Source of the DNA: Streptomyces filamentosus
Lineage (GTDB): Bacteria; Actinomycetota; Actinomycetes; Streptomycetales; Streptomycetaceae
Reading direction: 5' to 3'
Length of the DNA: 64,000 nt
Assembly (NCBI RefSeq): GCF_014654895.1
Contig: NZ_BNBE01000002.1
Span: 310,001-374,000 of the forward strand
The notes below the pieces were generated by a model. The model saw only the letters and a list, made by a program, of their open reading frames with translations. It ran no database searches and was not told where the DNA came from. Made by a program: the position numbers and the translations under genes. Positions 47,879 through 56,885 of the stretch are shown here, in pieces. The first letter of the stretch is position 1. Each line of letters starts with the position of its first letter.

Positions 47879-48461
47879 CTACAGGCCCGGACCGGTCCGC
47901 CGGTCCGTAGACGGGGGGACAGGGGCGGCGAGCACCGTGCGGCACTCGCGCCAGGCGTCGGCGCTCAGCAGGTCCTGAACCCTGCCGAACAGGGCGAGCA
48001 GCTCCGGCCCCCACTCCTCGCGGAAGCCGGAGTCGATGACGGCGAGATCGATCTCGTTGGCGGCCGACAGTTCGGCGAAATCCCGGCGCATCCGCTCCCC
48101 CGGCACATGGGAGCGGCCGGTGAACCTGTCGTGAAAGACGGCATCGGCCCGGTCGAGTGCCGGGTACGTGGCCTTCCGGTCGCACGACGCGTACAGGTAG
48201 ACGATCGCCTCGGCCTCGGCACCGATCACCGCCACGAGGTCGTCCCGGCGGTCCGGCGTCAGCAGCGCCGCCGGAAACCCGTCGGTTCCGTAGAACGCGT
48301 GGCACAGCCCGGAGAGCCGGACGGGCCCCCCACCCCGCGAGCCGCGCCTGTACGCGTCGGAGGTGGGTGAGGAGAGTACCGCCGGGATGACCGACGTTTT
48401 CGGCGCCGAACTCACGCAACAGGGCGACAGCCCGATCGGTCGCGTCGGGAAGAGCAGTCAT
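47879..48461 (-). pseudogene. DUF6817-like protein split by a frameshift
   Basis: The N-terminal segment (ATDRAVALLREFGAENVGHP, GGTLLTHLRRVQARLAGWGA) is in one frame and the remainder (VRLSGLCHAFYGTDGF, AEAIVYLYASCDR, EEWGPELLALFGRVQDLLS) is in another. The change falls at the GGGGGGCCC run near 48320-48330; dropping one base restores a 190-residue protein. His and Cys in the conserved blocks suggest an HD-like metal site. Function unknown. Mutation or sequencing error cannot be told apart here. Confidence 0.65.
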
Positions 48462-48808
48462 GGTGTCCATGTCCCCTCAGTTCATCAACGGGCGGGCCGG
48501 CACCCGCACGACATCTGCGTCGACCCGAATCCTCCCGGGGCACCGGCCGAATTGCCGTCAGAGCCCTGCACCGACAGCTCCCCACGCACTCGCCGTGCCG
48601 CTCCTCAGGCTCGAAGTCGCCGCAGCCTGCGATCCGTACGGCCCCCGTACCGTCCCCCGCAGGGATCGGCTCCCCGTCCGGCACGGTCATGGACGAGTCC
48701 CGGGCGGAGATCGGCGTCGGTCCGGCGACCGTCGTCCTCCTCCCCCTCTTACCGAACCTGACTCGCCCTCAGGTCCCCGGCCCCTTCGGCCGTCGACAAG
48801 ACCAAGGG
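48462..48808. other. gene-free stretch
   Basis: About 350 bases between the DUF6817-like gene and the VOC gene. I see only accidental open frames. Confidence 0.35.
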
Positions 48809-49318
48809 TCAGGCGCCGGTGTACCGGGCGGCGTACTCCTCGCCGGGCGGGACGACGGTGATGACGTCGATCAGCACACCGTCGGGGGCGGCGAGGATGA
48901 AGTGGCGCTGGCCGAACTCCTCCGTGCGCAGGGGCAGTACTTCGGTCAGGCCGGCTTCGGTCACGAGGCACTGGTGCTCGGCGTCGACGTCGTCCACCTC
49001 GAAGTTCAGCAGCAGGCCGCCCTGGAGCGCGGCCCGGTGGCCCGCCGGGACGGACGGGTGGGCGTGGTCGAGGAGGGCCAGTTCGTACTGCGGGGCGTCG
49101 GGGCGGCGCAGGCTGACGTACCAGTCGGCCTCGAAGGTGACGTCGAAGCCGAGGTGGCGGGTGTAGAAGTCGCGGGAGGCGGCCACGTCCCGGGTGGCGA
49201 GCACCGGATAGAAGCCGCTGAGCCTGGTCCTGGGCGGGGCCGTGGTCGTGGTCCTGGACAGGGCCGCGGTCGGGGTCGTGGTCGTGGGCGAAATCGTGGT
49301 CGTGGGCTCGTTCGCCAT
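48809..49318 (-). CDS. VOC (glyoxalase-fold) protein with Thr-rich N-terminus
   Basis: 169 residues. The first 35 are a low-complexity Thr/Pro stretch (TTTISPTTTTPTAALSRTTT) encoded by GTCGTG-type repeats. The rest is a VOC domain: FYPVLATRDVAASRDFYTRH, GFDVTFEADWYVSL, LLLNFEVDDVDAEHQCL and GQRHFILAAPDGVLIDVI with the terminal acidic residue. Possibly resistance or small-molecule binding. It is divergent from a TetR gene, with two clear operators between, so it is very likely the regulator's target. Confidence 0.85.
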   Translation of the reverse strand: MANEPTTTISPTTTTPTAALSRTTTTAPPRTRLSGFYPVLATRDVAASRDFYTRHLGFDVTFEADWYVSLRRPDAPQYELALLDHAHPSVPAGHRAALQGGLLLNFEVDDVDAEHQCLVTEAGLTEVLPLRTEEFGQRHFILAAPDGVLIDVITVVPPGEEYAARYTGA

Positions 49319-49344
49319 GGCAGAAATCCTTCCGCTCCATTTCA

Positions 49345-49359
49345 CATACCCGAAGTATG
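49345..49359. promoter_or_regulatory. TetR operator 1, CATAC-N5-GTATG
   Basis: CATACCCGAAGTATG, perfect 5-bp arms. It lies 27 bases before the VOC ATG and is a copy of the site centred 31 bases away. Confidence 0.75.
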
Positions 49360-49375
49360 CGAATCGTGGCGCTAG

Positions 49376-49390
49376 CATACCCTCGGTATG
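49376..49390. promoter_or_regulatory. TetR operator 2, CATAC-N5-GTATG
   Basis: CATACCCTCGGTATG, same arms and spacer length as operator 1, three helical turns away, just before the TetR start. Confidence 0.75.
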
Positions 49391-49406
49391 TGAAGAGGAA
49401 AGGGCG

Positions 49407-49997
49407 GTGCGCACGATGACGGTCAGCCGGGCGGAACAGCGGGCGGCCACGCGGCGCGTGCTGCTGGCCGAAGGGCGGCGGCGGTTCGCCGCCGACGGGT
49501 ACCACCACGTGGTGCTGGCCGAGGTGGCGCGGGCCGTCGGGGTCACCAAGGGAGCCGCCTACCACCACTTCGACAGCAAGGCCGGGCTCTTCCGGGCCGT
49601 CGTCCGGGAGGTGCAGCAGGAACTGGGCGAGCGGGTCGCGACCGCGGCCGAGCGGCACGAGGATCTCTGGGAGCAGCTCCGGGCAGGCTGCCGGGCCTTC
49701 CTCGCCGCGGGAACCGACCCGGCGGTACGGCAGATCCTGCTGGTCGACGCGCCGGCCGTCCTGGGCTGGGACGAGTGGCGGGCCACGGACGAGGAGTCCT
49801 CCGCCCGACACCTCGGAGAAGCCCTGACGGCACTCGTCGCGGCCGGGGTCGTCCCCGATCAGCCCGTGGAACCCCTCTCCCGGCTGCTCTCGGGAGCGAT
49901 GAACGAGGCCGCGCTCTGGATCGCGCGAGGCGGGACCCCACAGGCCGCGGAGCAGGCACTCGACCGCCTCCTGGAGGGACTGCGCATCCCCGCCTGA
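49407..49997 (+). CDS. TetR-family transcriptional regulator
   Basis: 196 residues. The N-terminal HTH is VLAEVARAVGVTKGAAYHHF, followed by the usual F..K..L recognition-end. The C-terminal domain is of the TetR_C type found next to resistance or VOC genes. GTG at 49407 is preferred as GAGGAAAGG lies 4-8 bases before it; ATG 49416 is the alternative. Twin CATAC-N5-GTATG sites between it and the VOC gene suggest it represses both itself and that gene. Confidence 0.9.
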   Translation: MRTMTVSRAEQRAATRRVLLAEGRRRFAADGYHHVVLAEVARAVGVTKGAAYHHFDSKAGLFRAVVREVQQELGERVATAAERHEDLWEQLRAGCRAFLAAGTDPAVRQILLVDAPAVLGWDEWRATDEESSARHLGEALTALVAAGVVPDQPVEPLSRLLSGAMNEAALWIARGGTPQAAEQALDRLLEGLRIPA

Positions 49998-50208
49998 TCC
50001 CTCGCCGGCTCCCGTCCGGAGCGGCAGGGGCGTGGGGCCGGCGGCGGGCAACGGGGGCACCTCCCCCACCCCGCGTCCTCCCGTGTTCCCCCTGGCGTCC
50101 GGCCGTCATGGCCCCGAACGAGTTTCGGCGGTGCGGTCGGGGTGAGGTGGGCCAGTGCCAGGGAGGGCCGGTCGGAGGAAGACGGGCCCGCAGGAGGAGG
50201 GGGGCCGT

Positions 50209-51042
50209 ATGACAGTGGCCGACGACAGAAACGTGGGCGGGGGCACGGGGCACCGGGAGGGCTCGGCACGGTCCGGGCGGGACCTGGTGCTCGTGGTGGG
50301 GCTCGTGGGGGTGGTCGCCGGAGGCGCGGCCCTGATGCTCAGGACGGCTCGGTCGACCGGCTCGTACCTCCCCGTCGTCCTCGCGGCCCTCGCGCTGCTG
50401 CTGGGCGTCGGAGCGGCGATGAGCCGGCGGCGCAGGGTCGCGGCGACGCGCGTCCGGGGTCGGGACCGGAGGGAGTGGGACGCCCCGGCGGAGAACGGCG
50501 TCGGCGAAGTCGCGTACACGATCCCCCTGCCCGACGCCGGCGACCACGGGACGGAAATCCTCAACGCCCCGCCCGCGCCGCCGCCCGCCGTCGACTCCGA
50601 GGCACTGGACCACCGGGCCGTCGATCCGGACGGCTTCGAGCACACGGTCGCCGCCCTGTGCGCCCGTGACGGCTGTTCCCCCGTCGAGGTCGTCGGCGGC
50701 GCCGGTGACCTCGGCGCGGACGTGATAGCGACGACCCCCGCCGGACTGCGAGTGGTCCTGCAGTGCAAGCAGTACGGGGAGGGCCACCGGGTGGGGTCCC
50801 CGGACCTCCAGCGGTTCGGGGGCACCTGCTACGCCGTGCACGACGCCGACGTGGCCGTCCTCGTCACCACCAGCTCCTTCACCGAGCCCGCCCTGGAGTA
50901 CGCGGCCTCCTGCGGGATCGTCTGCGTCGACGGTGCGGAACTGGAGGCCTGGACCGCGTCGACGGCACCGCCCCCCTGGGCCGCCCGGGCGGGGGACCCG
51001 GCCCCTGGCCCCCGGGACGGCAGCCCCTGCGACACCGCCTGA
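50209..51042 (+). CDS. membrane-anchored Mrr-like restriction endonuclease domain protein
   Basis: 277 residues. Two membrane helices lie at the N-terminus (LVLVVGLVGVVAGGAALMLR and YLPVVLAALALLLGVGAAMS). A linker leads to a PD-(D/E)XK domain: GFEHTVAALCARDGC, GGAGDLGADVIATTPAGLRV and VVLQCKQYG, giving the D-x(n)-QxK core of Mrr-type nucleases. Such membrane-bound Mrr proteins are found across Streptomyces and their target is not known. CAGGAGGAGGGGG precedes the ATG. Confidence 0.8.
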   Translation: MTVADDRNVGGGTGHREGSARSGRDLVLVVGLVGVVAGGAALMLRTARSTGSYLPVVLAALALLLGVGAAMSRRRRVAATRVRGRDRREWDAPAENGVGEVAYTIPLPDAGDHGTEILNAPPAPPPAVDSEALDHRAVDPDGFEHTVAALCARDGCSPVEVVGGAGDLGADVIATTPAGLRVVLQCKQYGEGHRVGSPDLQRFGGTCYAVHDADVAVLVTTSSFTEPALEYAASCGIVCVDGAELEAWTASTAPPPWAARAGDPAPGPRDGSPCDTA

Positions 51043-51188
51043 GACGACCGGCTGGAGACCGGAGCCGCGACCACCCCCGGCCGCCCCTTGGGCGAGTTCC
51101 CAGCAGGGTCACGGCCCTCGCGATCGCCGCCCGGCTCCGCGCGAGGCGGAGCCGGGCGGGTCCGTTCAGGAGCGCCGGGCCGATCCGT

Positions 51189-51821
51189 TCAGGGGCGCCG
51201 AGCCGGGGGCTGCCTGCCGGCCTCGTCCTGGGCGCAGTCCAGGACCCAGACCCCGTAGACCTCGTTCGCGGGGTGCAGCTGGTAGGTGCCCGCCCGCAGG
51301 GCGACGCGGAGTCCGGCGGCCGTGAGGTCCGCCTCGAACTCGGCCGCGGTGTAGGCGTGGGCGTGCGGCGGCCGGTCCTGGAGGTGGAAGCCGACCAGGA
51401 TCCGGCCGTTCTCGCCGAGGACGGCGCGCATCGCGCGCAGGGCCTCGCGTTCGGTGCCCTCGGCCAGGTAGAGCATGACGTTGCCGACGCAGACGACCAG
51501 GTCGAACGGGCCGTCGTCGGGGCCGAGGTCGAGGATGTCGCGCCCCTCGATCGGCAGCCCGGGGTAGGTCTCCCGGGCCTGCCGGACCAGAGCCTCGTCG
51601 GGCTCGATCGCGACCACGTCGTGCCCCCGGCGCAGGAGCGCCGCGGTGACCCGTCCCATGCCGGCACCGGCGTCGAGCACGCGGGCGCCACGCGGCAGGA
51701 GCGTGTCCGCGAGCCGCGCCTCTCCGTCGACGTCCTCGCCCGCGGAGACGAGTTCGGCGAACCGCTTGCCGTAGTTCCCGCTGTTGCCCGCCTCCTGCCA
51801 GCGGGTCCGCCTCGCCGTCAT
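51189..51821 (-). CDS. class I SAM-dependent methyltransferase
   Basis: 210 residues. VLDAGAGMGRVTAALLRRGH is motif I, VVAIEPDE motif II, and FDLVVCVGNVMLYLAEG motif IV. A small-molecule methylator of the ubiE-like group; the acceptor is not known. The N-terminal AGNSGNYGKRFAELVSAGED is the usual substrate lid. Confidence 0.85.
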   Translation of the reverse strand: MTARRTRWQEAGNSGNYGKRFAELVSAGEDVDGEARLADTLLPRGARVLDAGAGMGRVTAALLRRGHDVVAIEPDEALVRQARETYPGLPIEGRDILDLGPDDGPFDLVVCVGNVMLYLAEGTEREALRAMRAVLGENGRILVGFHLQDRPPHAHAYTAAEFEADLTAAGLRVALRAGTYQLHPANEVYGVWVLDCAQDEAGRQPPARRP

Positions 51822-52114
51822 CGGCGTGGGCCTGTGGGTGCTGACGCGGTCCTGTTCATGTTCCCCATCCTAGGCGGTGCCCGAAAAGCCGAAGGAGCAG
51901 CTCCCGAGGGCCGCCACGACGACGGACGAGCGGGTGGGGGGAACGCCCGGACGGGCCGCGCGGGGGTCGATGGGCGGAACGGTTACCGTCCCCACACGAC
52001 ACAAAGGTTCGATCTTGCCGCATCGCTCGCCAGGGGCGTCGACGGCCGCGGTGACGCGTGGAGCTTCGTCCGGGACTTCGCCGCGTCCTGTCGTTTCGGA
52101 ATGAGCCGAGCCGT

Positions 52115-52665
52115 GGATCTTGCACTCGGCCGTCCTGGTCGGCAGGGTGGCCCCGCTGCTGCAGCCCGCCCCGAACGGTGCCATCGCCACCCGGGGCGGC
52201 TGCCTGTTCCCGACCGAGCGGCTCTCGCCGGCGTCATGTGCGGGCTGCGGACCGGTGTCATGTGGCGTGACGTCCCCGCGGAGGCGGTGGGCCGGTCCGG
52301 GGTGACGGCCTGGCGCCGTCTGCGGGACTGGACCGAGGCCGGTGTCCAGCCGCACCTGCACGCGGCCCTGTTGACCGAGCTTCGTCGCGGCGGCCTGCGG
52401 AGCCTGGACGTCTGCTCCCTGGACGGATCACACGTCCGGGCGCTCAATCGGACCCTGGCCCGTCGACCGGGCACGCTCCGGCTCGGAGGATCACCTGATC
52501 GTCGACCGGCACGGAACCCCGGTCGCCGTCACGCCCACCGGCGGCAACCGGCACGACGTCACCCCGCTCCCACCCCTGGATCGACGCCGCTCCGTCGATC
52601 CAGGGTCTGCTCGAACCGGCCCGCAGCCTCATACGTCTCCACCGCCTGCGAACCTGGTCCTGAAG
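52115..52665 (+). mobile_element. decayed IS5-family transposase
   Basis: One frame encodes RLPVPDRAALAGVMCGLRTG, VMWRDVPAEAVGRSGVTAWR and LRDWTEAGVQPHLHAALLTE, then SLDGSHVRAL, the first catalytic Asp region of IS5-type DDE transposases. The continuation HLIVDRHGTPVAVTPTGGNR is in another frame, with about 20 residues missing between, and the rest after GGNRHDV is gone. No terminal inverted repeats are evident. It is inactive. It is next to a DUF6896-like gene and a nuclease-like gene, suggesting past insertion into this region. Confidence 0.75.
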
Positions 52666-52668
52666 CGA

Positions 52669-53073
52669 TCAGCCGGCGACGCTGAACCACCCCGGTCGCA
52701 CCTCGGTCAAAAGCGGTTCCAGAGACCGCACGGCGGTCCGCAGGTCCTGATCCGTGACGTCAAGGGGCTCGGGCAGGCTCAGCCCGTACCAGCGCAGCCG
52801 CCAGAGGTCGAAGATCTCGCTCCCGTCGGGCGCGAAGTCGACGTCGACCTCGGTGCCGTTGTCGCCGACGAAGCGGCATCCCGCCCCATGAACCGTGTAG
52901 GAGTAGGTGCCGGCCTGCCCCCTCCGGCTGATGGTCCGGCGCGAACGGACCAAGTCGAGGACATCCGCGAGACGCTCGAGCGAGGGGATCGCCGCCCTCA
53001 TGGCCTCATCAGCCGCACTCAGAGCGTCGACGTAACCCAGCACGAGCTCCCGTGCAGCCCCAACCCGTTCCAT
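52669..53073 (-). CDS. DUF6896-like protein
   Basis: 134 residues: a helical N-terminus (AARELVLGYVDALSAADEAM), then GTYSYTVHGAGCRFVGDNGT, VDVDFAPDGSEIFDLWRLRW and LTEVRPGWFSVAG. This is close to a family of short proteins seen beside toxin or immunity genes. The ATG is the first in frame. Its stop abuts the transposase relic. Function unknown. Confidence 0.65.
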   Translation of the reverse strand: MERVGAARELVLGYVDALSAADEAMRAAIPSLERLADVLDLVRSRRTISRRGQAGTYSYTVHGAGCRFVGDNGTEVDVDFAPDGSEIFDLWRLRWYGLSLPEPLDVTDQDLRTAVRSLEPLLTEVRPGWFSVAG

Positions 53074-53349
53074 ACGACGTCCTCCCCCTGAAGCCCATGG
53101 CTGAAGGGGGATTGTTCCACGGGCTTCACGCGTCTCCGCGGGGCGGCATTCCGAAACGATCCGGTAAGGCGGCCCCCTGGGGACCGCGGGGACGCTCCGC
53201 CGGGCGTCCGGAGCGCGTGGGCGCCGCGCGTGACGGGCCCGCCCCCAGTGGTCCGGCGCTGCGGAACGGTGTGCCGGGGAAGGCGGTACCCGTGCGGAAT
53301 TGTTCGTGTCGGGTGTGCGGTGGGCCAGAAGGCCGGAGAATCCGGGGCC

Positions 53350-54390
53350 ATGAACACTGCATCTTCCGGGCGCTTCGGTCCGGAGTTCGTCGCCGAGCAG
53401 CGTGACCGTTACGGCAGGCGTCCGCCGGAGAACCGGATGCTCTCCTACGACCTGGCGGTGCTGGAGGAGTACGAGCCGTGGCGGGTCTGGCTGGACGAGC
53501 AGCTGGATCTGCTGCCCGAGCCGACCGCGGCCACCTTCGCCGCGAACCTCTGGCGGGACCAGAACTTCTGGCCCGACGTCATCGAGCTCGCCGCCGGCGC
53601 GGCACTGCGGCAACGCGGATTCGGGGTGGAGTTCGAGCGGCAGTGGGGCACGCTGACGCCGGACTGGACGGTCGTGGACGAGAAGGGCACGCCGGTCGCC
53701 CTGGTCGAGGTCTGCACCCACAGCCCGCAGAAGGGGACGACCGCGCGGATCCGGGCCTGGCACGGCCTGGTGGAGCGCCTCAAGCAGATACCGGTCCCCG
53801 TCGTCCTGACCGTGGACGCCGACCGGTCCGGTCCTCCGCCCGCCCCCGACGCGCGGACCTCGAAGAAAATCGCCCAGGACCTGCGCCGGGCGCTGCTCTC
53901 CCCTCTGCACCAGGTGGTCTTCCGCAGCGAGGGCTACACCTTCCTGCTGCGGGCAGACCCGCGTACGGGGCGGGCCATGAGGCCGCCCGGGATGGGCACG
54001 GTCCTCGTCCCGCCGAGCAACATGGCCGGGGTCGTCTCCGCGCGACCGGTCGCCGCCCGGATCGAGCAGAAGGCGGCCAAGTACCGCGCGCTCGCCCAGG
54101 AGGCCGGGCTCCCGCTGATCGTGGCGGCCGGGGCCGACCGGTTCACGGGCCTCGATCTCCAGGACCTCGACGACCTGCTCCAGGGCATCGCGACGGTCAG
54201 CGCCCAGTTCGGCTTCGGCGACTCCTTCATCCACCACCCCGTGGACATCGACCCGTTCGACCCGCCGCGCTGGACCATGCCCGCCGAACTGGCCGGTGTG
54301 CTCTGGGTGGACAACCGTCTCCCCTTCACCGGCACGTGGCGGCCCAACCCGGACGCGGCCACCCCCGCGCCTCCTGGACTCACCGCCTGA
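53350..54390 (+). CDS. PD-(D/E)XK-like protein of unknown function
   Basis: 346 residues. The central part, QRGFGVEFERQWGTLTPDWT followed by VALVEVCTHSP, resembles the core strands of restriction-like nucleases (PD then E-x-hydrophobic), but no lysine is seen at the usual third position, so activity is unsure. The C-terminal half (ARIEQKAAKYRALAQEAGLP, VAAGADRFTGLDLQDLDDLL) resembles the second helical/strand repeat of this group. The ATG of MNTASSGRFG is the best start. It lies near an IS remnant and an Mrr-like gene. Confidence 0.65.
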   Translation: MNTASSGRFGPEFVAEQRDRYGRRPPENRMLSYDLAVLEEYEPWRVWLDEQLDLLPEPTAATFAANLWRDQNFWPDVIELAAGAALRQRGFGVEFERQWGTLTPDWTVVDEKGTPVALVEVCTHSPQKGTTARIRAWHGLVERLKQIPVPVVLTVDADRSGPPPAPDARTSKKIAQDLRRALLSPLHQVVFRSEGYTFLLRADPRTGRAMRPPGMGTVLVPPSNMAGVVSARPVAARIEQKAAKYRALAQEAGLPLIVAAGADRFTGLDLQDLDDLLQGIATVSAQFGFGDSFIHHPVDIDPFDPPRWTMPAELAGVLWVDNRLPFTGTWRPNPDAATPAPPGLTA

Positions 54391-54696
54391 GGGACGCCCC
54401 GCCCGGAGGTCGCGGCGGTCCGGGCGCCCCTCTCTTCCCTCGCCCGTCCACGGGGGGCGGCGGATCCCGCGCCGACCGGCCGTGCGTACGGGCCGCGGGC
54501 GCACCGGGTCATGGGATCCGTCACCGATGCCCGGGACGGCGGACAGCGTGCCTTCGGGTCATGCGGGACGGAGCGCGCCTCCTTCGGGGTGCTGAATCCT
54601 TTCGCTGACGGACGGTGAAGCCGGGCGTAGTTTTGGTCCGGTTCGGCAGCGGCAGAGTGCGCGGAGAAACCGTCCGACCTCACGGAGAGAAACACT
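54391..54696. other. intergenic stretch with possible terminator
   Basis: About 305 bases. CGCCCGGA / TCCGGGCG (54400-54426) could form a terminator for the upstream gene. The promoter of the secreted protein presumably lies near 54620-54670. Nothing else is seen. Confidence 0.4.
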
Positions 54697-55044
54697 TTGA
54701 AGAACAACAGGAAGGCGAGCGTCGCCGTGCGTGCCGCCCTCGCCGCGTCCGCAGCCCTCGCCCTGTCCGCCGCGGCGCCCGCCGCGGTGGCCGCCCCCGC
54801 CGCGGACCCCCACGGACTCTCGTGCGAGAAGGGCAAGCACAACATCGACGACTACACCGGCTGGGCGCTGTGCACCAACGTCGGCAGCGAGCCGATCACC
54901 TTCTGGGTCCACCTGGTCTGCGGCTGGTCGCCCGACGTGGACGGTGAACACATCCGCCTCGCACCGGGCGACTCCAGCCAGTCGACCGCGCACTGTTCGA
55001 GCCTGGGGTCGGGGATCGGCGAGATCCAGGTCCGCTCCTCCTGA
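54697..55044 (+). CDS. small secreted protein with four cysteines
   Basis: 115 residues. Sec signal peptide (RAALAASAALALSAAAPAAV, cleavage AAA/AD or AAP region near residue 33). The mature part holds SCEKGKHNIDDYTGWALCTN, WVHLVCGWSPD and STAHCSSLGSG, with four Cys likely in two disulphides, a pattern of small secreted beta-sandwich inhibitors or spore-surface proteins. TTG start is set by CGGAGAG 9 bases upstream. No family recognised. Confidence 0.75.
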   Translation: MKNNRKASVAVRAALAASAALALSAAAPAAVAAPAADPHGLSCEKGKHNIDDYTGWALCTNVGSEPITFWVHLVCGWSPDVDGEHIRLAPGDSSQSTAHCSSLGSGIGEIQVRSS

Positions 55045-55062
55045 CGGCCGACGCCGCGGAGA

Positions 55063-55099
55063 GGCGTGCACCCGGGCCGTCGTCCGGGTGCACGCCTTT
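55063..55099 (+). terminator. hairpin terminator
   Basis: A perfect 13-bp stem, GGCGTGCACCCGG with its inverted copy, 8-base loop, followed by TTT, 19 bases after the secreted-protein stop. Confidence 0.85.
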
Positions 55100-55214
55100 C
55101 ACGCTGTGCGCGCGTGACCGTCCTGCGCGGATGAACCCCGCCCGTTCCGGCCCGGCCCCGCATCTGACGCCGCGCGTTCCGGTGGGGCCTCGCGTACGGC
55201 CGGGGTTTCGGGAG

Positions 55215-55754
55215 TCAGGTGCCGAGGAGTTCGATGACCTCGTTCACGCGGCGGCCCGGAAAGGGGGTCCAGCGTGGTGTGGGGGCCAGCCGGGCGATCA
55301 CCGCGTCCAGCCATTCCGGGTCGCCGAGGCGGTGCAGCGCCTTCGCCTCGGACGCCTTGGCGAACAGATCGCACGCCAGGGCCATGTGCATGGTCGTGTA
55401 GGTGCGCTCGTGGTGGGTGTAGTTCACCGACCAGGGCTCGTGCGGACGGAGGAGGCCCGACACGGAGCAGCCGTCGCGTCCGCCGTCCATGTAGCCGCCG
55501 CCGAGTTGGAGGACGGTCCCTCCGGTGCGGGTGGCCATCCACGGCCGCATGGTGGCCCTCAGCTCCAGGTGGCCGATCCTGTTCCATTCGACGAAGGCCC
55601 GGGGCTCCGCCGCTCCCCGCACCCGGTGCTCCATGCCCCCGGCGGCGAGGACCAGGCACGATCCTTCCGCCCGGTTCGGGTCGCCGACGACCCACCGGTC
55701 ACCGACCCGTTCCAGCGGCCCCAGGTACTGCGTCACGGTCTCCCCCTCGGTCAT
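55215..55754 (-). CDS. hypothetical protein
   Basis: 179 residues, mostly beta: YLGPLERVGDRWVVGDPNRA, GSCLVLAAGGMEHRVRGAAE, WNRIGHLELRATMRP and WSVNYTHHERTYTTMHMALA, ending in a helix LDAVIARLAPTPRW. No signal or membrane segment. Likely a Streptomyces-restricted family; I can assign no function. ATG at 55754 is the first in frame. Confidence 0.65.
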   Translation of the reverse strand: MTEGETVTQYLGPLERVGDRWVVGDPNRAEGSCLVLAAGGMEHRVRGAAEPRAFVEWNRIGHLELRATMRPWMATRTGGTVLQLGGGYMDGGRDGCSVSGLLRPHEPWSVNYTHHERTYTTMHMALACDLFAKASEAKALHRLGDPEWLDAVIARLAPTPRWTPFPGRRVNEVIELLGT

Positions 55755-55853
55755 GTGCTCGTCCGCTCCGCAACCTACCCTGCGGCCGGTCCCGCCCCTG
55801 GGCCCCGTCTTCCGGCGGTGTTCTCCCCTCCCCCGCCCTTCACCACGGGTCGG

Positions 55854-56885
55854 TCACCCGGCCGCCCGTGCCGGTCCGGCCGCTCCGCGCAGGCCGAGGG
55901 CGATGTCGACGATCATGTCCTCCTGGCCGCCGACCAGGCGCCGCCGGCCGCACTCCAGGAGGATGTCGCGGACGTCGACCTCGTACCGCCGGGCGGCGGT
56001 CTCGGCGTGGCGCAGGAAGCTGGAGTAGACGCCCGCGTACCCGAGGGTCAGCGTCTCCCGGTCGACCCGGACCGGGCGGTCCTGGAGGGGGCGGACGATG
56101 TCGTCGGCGGCGTCCTGGAGCTTGGCCAGGTCGCAGCCGTGCCGGAAGCCGGAGAGGTTCGCGACGGCGACGAACGCCTCGATGGGGCAGTTGCCGGCGC
56201 CCGCGCCGTGCCCGGCGAGGGAGGCGTCGACGCGGCGGACGCCGTTCTCGACGGCGACCACCGAGTTGGCCACGGAGAGCGAGAGGTTCTCGTGGGCGTG
56301 GATGCCGATCTCGGTGGCCGGGTCGAGGACGTCGCGGTACGCGCGGACCCGGGCGGCGACGTCGTTCATCGTCAGCCGGCCGCCGGAGTCGGTGACGTAG
56401 ACGCACTGCGCGCCGTACGACTCCATCAGCTTGGCCTGCCGGGCGAGTTCCCCGGGCTCGGCCATGTGGGAGAGCATCAGGAAGCCGGAGACGTCCATGC
56501 CCAGGTCGCGGGCGGCGGCGATGTGCTGGGCGGAGACGTCGGCCTCGGTGCAGTGGGTGGCCACGCGCACCGAGCGCACGCCGAGGGAGTGGGCGTGCTT
56601 CAGTTCGTGGACGGTGCCCACGCCCGGCAGGAGCAGGGTGGTGAGCCGGGCGTTCCTCAGGACCGAGGCGGCGGCCTCGATCCACTCCCAGTCGGTGTGG
56701 GAGCCGGGCCCGTAGTTGAGCGAGCCGCCGGCGAGGCCGTCGCCGTGGGCGACCTCGATCGCGTCGACGCCCGCGTCGTCCAGGGCGAGGACGACGCGCT
56801 TGACGTCGTCGGGCGTGATGCGGTGCCGGACGGCGTGCATGCCGTCCCGGAGGGTGACGTCCTGCACGAAGATCGGGATGCTCAC
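55854..56885 (-). CDS. dmpG: 4-hydroxy-2-oxovalerate aldolase
   Basis: 343 residues, the family length. FVQDVTLRDGMHAVRHRITP is the TIM-barrel N-terminus with the metal-binding Asp and catalytic Arg, GIHAHENLSLSVANSVVAVE supplies the His metal ligands. It splits 4-hydroxy-2-oxovalerate into pyruvate and acetaldehyde, the last step but one of meta-cleavage of aromatic rings or sterols. GTG start overlaps the dehydrogenase stop (GTGA), as required for the complex through which acetaldehyde is channelled. Confidence 0.93.
   Translation of the reverse strand: MSIPIFVQDVTLRDGMHAVRHRITPDDVKRVVLALDDAGVDAIEVAHGDGLAGGSLNYGPGSHTDWEWIEAAASVLRNARLTTLLLPGVGTVHELKHAHSLGVRSVRVATHCTEADVSAQHIAAARDLGMDVSGFLMLSHMAEPGELARQAKLMESYGAQCVYVTDSGGRLTMNDVAARVRAYRDVLDPATEIGIHAHENLSLSVANSVVAVENGVRRVDASLAGHGAGAGNCPIEAFVAVANLSGFRHGCDLAKLQDAADDIVRPLQDRPVRVDRETLTLGYAGVYSSFLRHAETAARRYEVDVRDILLECGRRRLVGGQEDMIVDIALGLRGAAGPARAAG

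Noticed and set aside
48412..48690. Minus-strand open frame upstream of the DUF6817-like gene
   Set aside because: Composition is Arg/Gly/Cys-rich with no recognisable domain and it overlaps the true start region.
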